From Hyalella azteca (Eukaryota; Arthropoda; Malacostraca; Amphipoda; Hyalellidae), in NCBI RefSeq assembly GCF_000764305.2, contig NW_025935729.1:62001-126000 (forward strand): DNA of 64,000 nt. The letters run 5' to 3'. The translations under genes and the position numbers were made by a program. The number at the start of each line of letters is the position of its first letter. Position 1 is the first letter of the stretch. Below, piece by piece: positions 61,701 through 64,000 of the stretch. The notes beneath the pieces were generated by a model. The model had not been told where the DNA came from and ran no database searches. It saw nothing but the letters and a program-made list of their open reading frames with translations.

Positions 61701-62908
61701 ATTGCCCTGAATGTGCTTTCATTTTTGTTAATGAATCGACGCTTCTTAATCACATCAAGTGTTGCCATCCCGATGACGAGATCTTTGACTTGCTGCAATG
61801 TCCCATTTGTGATGAATTGTCTGCCAATGATGCAGAGTTGAGCCAGCATATTATTTTACACAGGGAAGGGAAATACTGCTGTTCGGCCTACAATTGCTAC
61901 CATTATTTTCTCACGGATGATGAATGTAGAGAGCATATATCAGCTTTCCACTCTGACTTTGATTACAGCTGTGTTTACTGTCAGTCAGATTTACATTGTG
62001 AGAGTGCCTTGCAAAAACACTACATAGAATTTCACGGAAAAGAGCTAAAATGCAAACTTTGTCTTATGTCCTTCTACAAAGATGAACATTTAGAGCGCCA
62101 CATGTCTCACCATTCTGAAGAGGCCAGATATTTGTGTGACGCCTGTGATTTCTCGTGCACGAACCGTTCATGGCTCGTGTCTCATATCAAGATGGCGCAT
62201 AATGTATCTTCGTCTGACCTTAAGGGTTGCGTCATGAAACAGCGTGTGTTTGGATGCTCTCTTTGCGATAACCTCACCATAACTGAAGAAGAAACGCTTG
62301 AGCACCTGCTCACTCACGGCGAAGGAGAAGCTCAGCTACTACAGCTTGTGGTCCCAACCAAGCTAGAAGCAGACTCTATGCTGACAAACTGCCCGGTTTG
62401 TGATGTCCCGTGGCCGGATCGGGCCGCCATAGCTGATCATCTTACGAATTCGAAGGTTTGTGCTGACCAACTGGCTTTGGGCCAAGAAGAGGAAGAAACG
62501 CATGAGGGTGGAGAGAAAACAAATGCATCGGAAGAGCTGCAATATGTACTTGTTGACGATGATTCGGAAGGCAATGTGTTATTGGCCTTAAACGACTCAA
62601 TGCTGGTTTCAGATGAAAGCGGCAAAAGCAACGGGGCTGTTGTGGAAGTCAATGGCGAGAAGTATGTGCTTTTTCAGACCAACGACGAACAATCTAAAAC
62701 TTCGGGTGACATTGATGATCAACAGGAAATGGGTGAACAGCATTTAGTTACTGATGAGCATGCGATTGATAACGGCCAGCCCTTCAGTATGATTTTGGAC
62801 TCGGCATCTCAATCTGACGAGAGGAGCTTGTCCGCCATTGTTGACGAACAACAGCTCGTTTCGTTAATTAATAGTTCAAAGCAAGTTATTTTCGCTCACG
62901 AATTGTAG
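58721..62908 (+). CDS. Multi-C2H2 zinc-finger protein with ZAD-like N-terminus (1395 aa)
   Basis: I start at ATG 58721 (MEDHEEQ), just after a TTATTGCAG acceptor; the frame is open to TAG 62906-62908. Residues 11-62 carry C11-x2-C14 and C59-x2-C62 around a PLTDLLSEIL helix, like a zinc-finger-associated (ZAD) dimerisation domain. 86-126 is an RG/RGG tract. 127-390 is acidic and Ser rich. About 25 C2H2 fingers follow from 391 to 1250: eight up to 628, a basic linker (SKKQRNTTKKNQ), then about seventeen from 730. Fingers such as KVCPHC...HLENC and the last (TNCPVC) deviate at a ligand; two have long Cys spacing (CPEPDC, CSAYNC). The C-terminal 150 residues are acidic. Expected role: nuclear DNA-binding regulator or chromatin factor; target unknown. 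Confidence 0.93.
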   Translation: MEDHEEQNKKCVVCENCNVGEVLIKMPLGDRVSEYSKTPLTDLLSEILNESITPETMLCSQCLLVLNKKDKLMLLERESPGQKPKRGGRGRQGSRGGRGACKVPGAMSANRGSRGRGRGRGRGRGRKLSSSTDVDALPMKKFKSDQLFSDNEIFVKTASSDEIPCITTIKEEISSDCEAEAAEICIHSDALSENPNHVEPEAINDFISTLPSEPLNYELIKSEILVDGNESVVPVRCIDENEVAEPRAVHVVCSTEESFPTSSLASISSDDNDDSFLDRSLLVSNASDAYPHSISVVDGSTPIQNGTDSVTVEINGQQMLDHGFNMETERCIESEITNTVLEVPSFHNEPSISTIKEEIITVIGENGSELLGNPTDELPDSDVNFSSGSIFSCNLCSSSFTTAEAMRQHHVKVHNKLRRVQCNHCSFFSSEFTVVEDHMKNVHQVPCQHFCKFCDAAFILMELYKNHIKVVHKAKPKIYDKIASYHPRKRRFVCPICKDSFISEKELSLHNKMIHGGQKYQCESCSFKCTSLKTLSRHDAAVHKKSNMLFHACTECKMEFGSEILLEQHCIDAHDCEKTQRCNFCGDVFATSSMLKFHKKQHNPFCCPFCNLGFKKRENMNTHLINVHNNDLPNLKTPSVDLAVQSTIVFAETPSINPDMSSSVVLATDNFKVPSKPEKNGHETSKKQRNTTKKNQVPKLDSPTRPYDQDVAREYLKTLRGTAYNVKVECIFCSKEITAGHIRAHFKRHAGEAPYACQFCDKVGCQSTNMRKHMRTKHPELFHLVGTKTPKKKPVQCEFCDQVFVGVDECETHLWEHMTQKNYECSHCKSRFGSMNNLKEHFKTHYFQERKVCPHCQNRKFINIGFYNEHLENCKNQWKCPICSNCCMNENSYRKHLKFVHGSDDNVKYVCPEPDCGREFFEKHRYDDHCITHDTERRFQCPQCPKKFKRRRPMVDHIKYKHDGARCSTCDMAFVSLEELIQHRSSSHLSSFHHCPECAFIFVNESTLLNHIKCCHPDDEIFDLLQCPICDELSANDAELSQHIILHREGKYCCSAYNCYHYFLTDDECREHISAFHSDFDYSCVYCQSDLHCESALQKHYIEFHGKELKCKLCLMSFYKDEHLERHMSHHSEEARYLCDACDFSCTNRSWLVSHIKMAHNVSSSDLKGCVMKQRVFGCSLCDNLTITEEETLEHLLTHGEGEAQLLQLVVPTKLEADSMLTNCPVCDVPWPDRAAIADHLTNSKVCADQLALGQEEEETHEGGEKTNASEELQYVLVDDDSEGNVLLALNDSMLVSDESGKSNGAVVEVNGEKYVLFQTNDEQSKTSGDIDDQQEMGEQHLVTDEHAIDNGQPFSMILDSASQSDERSLSAIVDEQQLVSLINSSKQVIFAHEL

Positions 62909-63782
62909 ATTGCAGATTCCAAGTTTATTTTACTCGAGAAGCCGTTTCTGCCAATGATTTGTGTATTATATTTCTTCCTGTTAACAATTACTTCAAATTG
63001 TGAGCAAATTTAGTAAATATTTTCAATTTAAAAGTTGTTTGTTTATATTGGTACGCAAATTGCAGATGATAGGTTATCATACGAAGCATTTGATTTTCTA
63101 GACGTATATTTACATTATTAGATCAAATACATAACTAGTTTATGAACAATGAAGCATTTTGTGAGCATCTGGTCAGTTTCTCTATAATTTTACATCAGCT
63201 TGCGCTCCAAGCGCGACTGCTTGAAAGTACCTCACTGTTAACAATAACTGACATGCGTGAACGTACCCTGCCAAGTGGAAAATTTTACATTTAATAGGAC
63301 GCGTACTGAATACTGCTAGTCCTCGAGGTCTATTCAGCAGTTGAATAAGTAACAACTGAGATTTTTGTTGCCGTTTACAGGTATCACAACAAGACCTCAA
63401 CTATGCACAGCTCTCATATTTGTAGGTACATTTCTGCGGCGAGATTTATGAATTGAGAATTCCGGTACCAGAATTAAATGTCGGATCTTGACTCAAATGA
63501 TTCAGTTTGTCGCCCATGCAAAATCAAAATTTCATTGTACAGCCAGTTATTACTGGTTAACCTTTCACCACGTTTAGAAACTGGCATGAGTAACGTCTGC
63601 CATCTGCTAATATGAATTTATTCGACACGAATTATTCAAGGCAATTTATTTGTGAAAAAAGCAACGGTCTACTCTCAGCAATGAAAAATTAAAAGGACTT
63701 CCTGATTGATGGATGAACGAACGATTGCTCAATGAAAACCACATATAAGGAGGTGAAAATATAACTCTTGAAAAGATTAAAC
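62909..63782. other. Convergent 3' UTR region
   Basis: It lies between the stops of the zinc-finger gene (plus) and the paraplegin exon (minus). No AATAAA is seen on the plus strand; ATTAAA at 63473-63478 is the best candidate for the zinc-finger gene. Confidence 0.5.
63617..63650 (-). promoter_or_regulatory. Two poly(A) signals for the paraplegin transcript
   Basis: AATAAA occurs on the minus strand at 63650-63645 and 63622-63617, about 133-161 nt past the stop codon, a normal distance for the 3' end. Confidence 0.5.
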
Positions 63783-63959
<177 letters not shown>

Positions 63960-64000
63960 TCAACTTGTAACTCATTTCACTCCATAACCTACGTTATCTA

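Overview
The window looks like a gene-poor, AT-rich stretch of an animal genome, most likely an arthropod and possibly a crustacean. The evidence is spliceosomal introns, a ZAD-like C2H2 zinc-finger protein, decayed mariner/pogo/hAT/LINE elements and an extreme density of minisatellites. The species call is inference from style, not from a marker gene.

Four protein genes can be supported. (1) A four-exon minus-strand gene (2931-6337, 256 aa) is not visible as one open frame. I assembled it from splice signals and matching phases; it encodes a small two-pass membrane protein with a cysteine cluster before the first helix. (2) An intronless minus-strand coding region (34852-35769, 305 aa) has the same layout (basic N-terminus, two helices, a Gly-x-Gly-Thr start to helix 2, a Ser-rich tail) and looks like a diverged paralogue. 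(3) A plus-strand single-coding-exon gene (58721-62908, 1395 aa) has about 25 C2H2 fingers, a ZAD-like N-terminus and an RG-rich tract. (4) The last exon of an m-AAA protease, best match paraplegin/SPG7, lies at the right edge on the minus strand (63783-63947) and converges on the zinc-finger gene.

Layout. 1-2.9 kb: non-coding. 2.9-6.3 kb: the four-exon gene, with its introns full of minisatellites. 6.3-34.8 kb: no supported gene, but more than a dozen tandem arrays (14 to 124 bp units) and a deleted mariner-type transposase. 34.8-35.8 kb: the 305 aa gene. 36-44 kb: more arrays, including about 1 kb of a 17 bp unit and a very uniform 39 bp array abutting a MITE. 44.7-47.9 kb: a dead LINE split by a hAT-type element with an 8 bp target duplication. 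49.2-57.7 kb: a nest of terminal-inverted-repeat elements with three pogo-like copies, a fold-back palindrome and two perfect sequencing-library junction adapters, so the assembly there is suspect. 58.7 kb to the end: the zinc-finger gene and the paraplegin exon.

I found no operon-like or defence-type system. The most novel items are the hidden two-helix gene with its distant paralogue, and a minisatellite whose unit repeats that gene's own 5' splice site.
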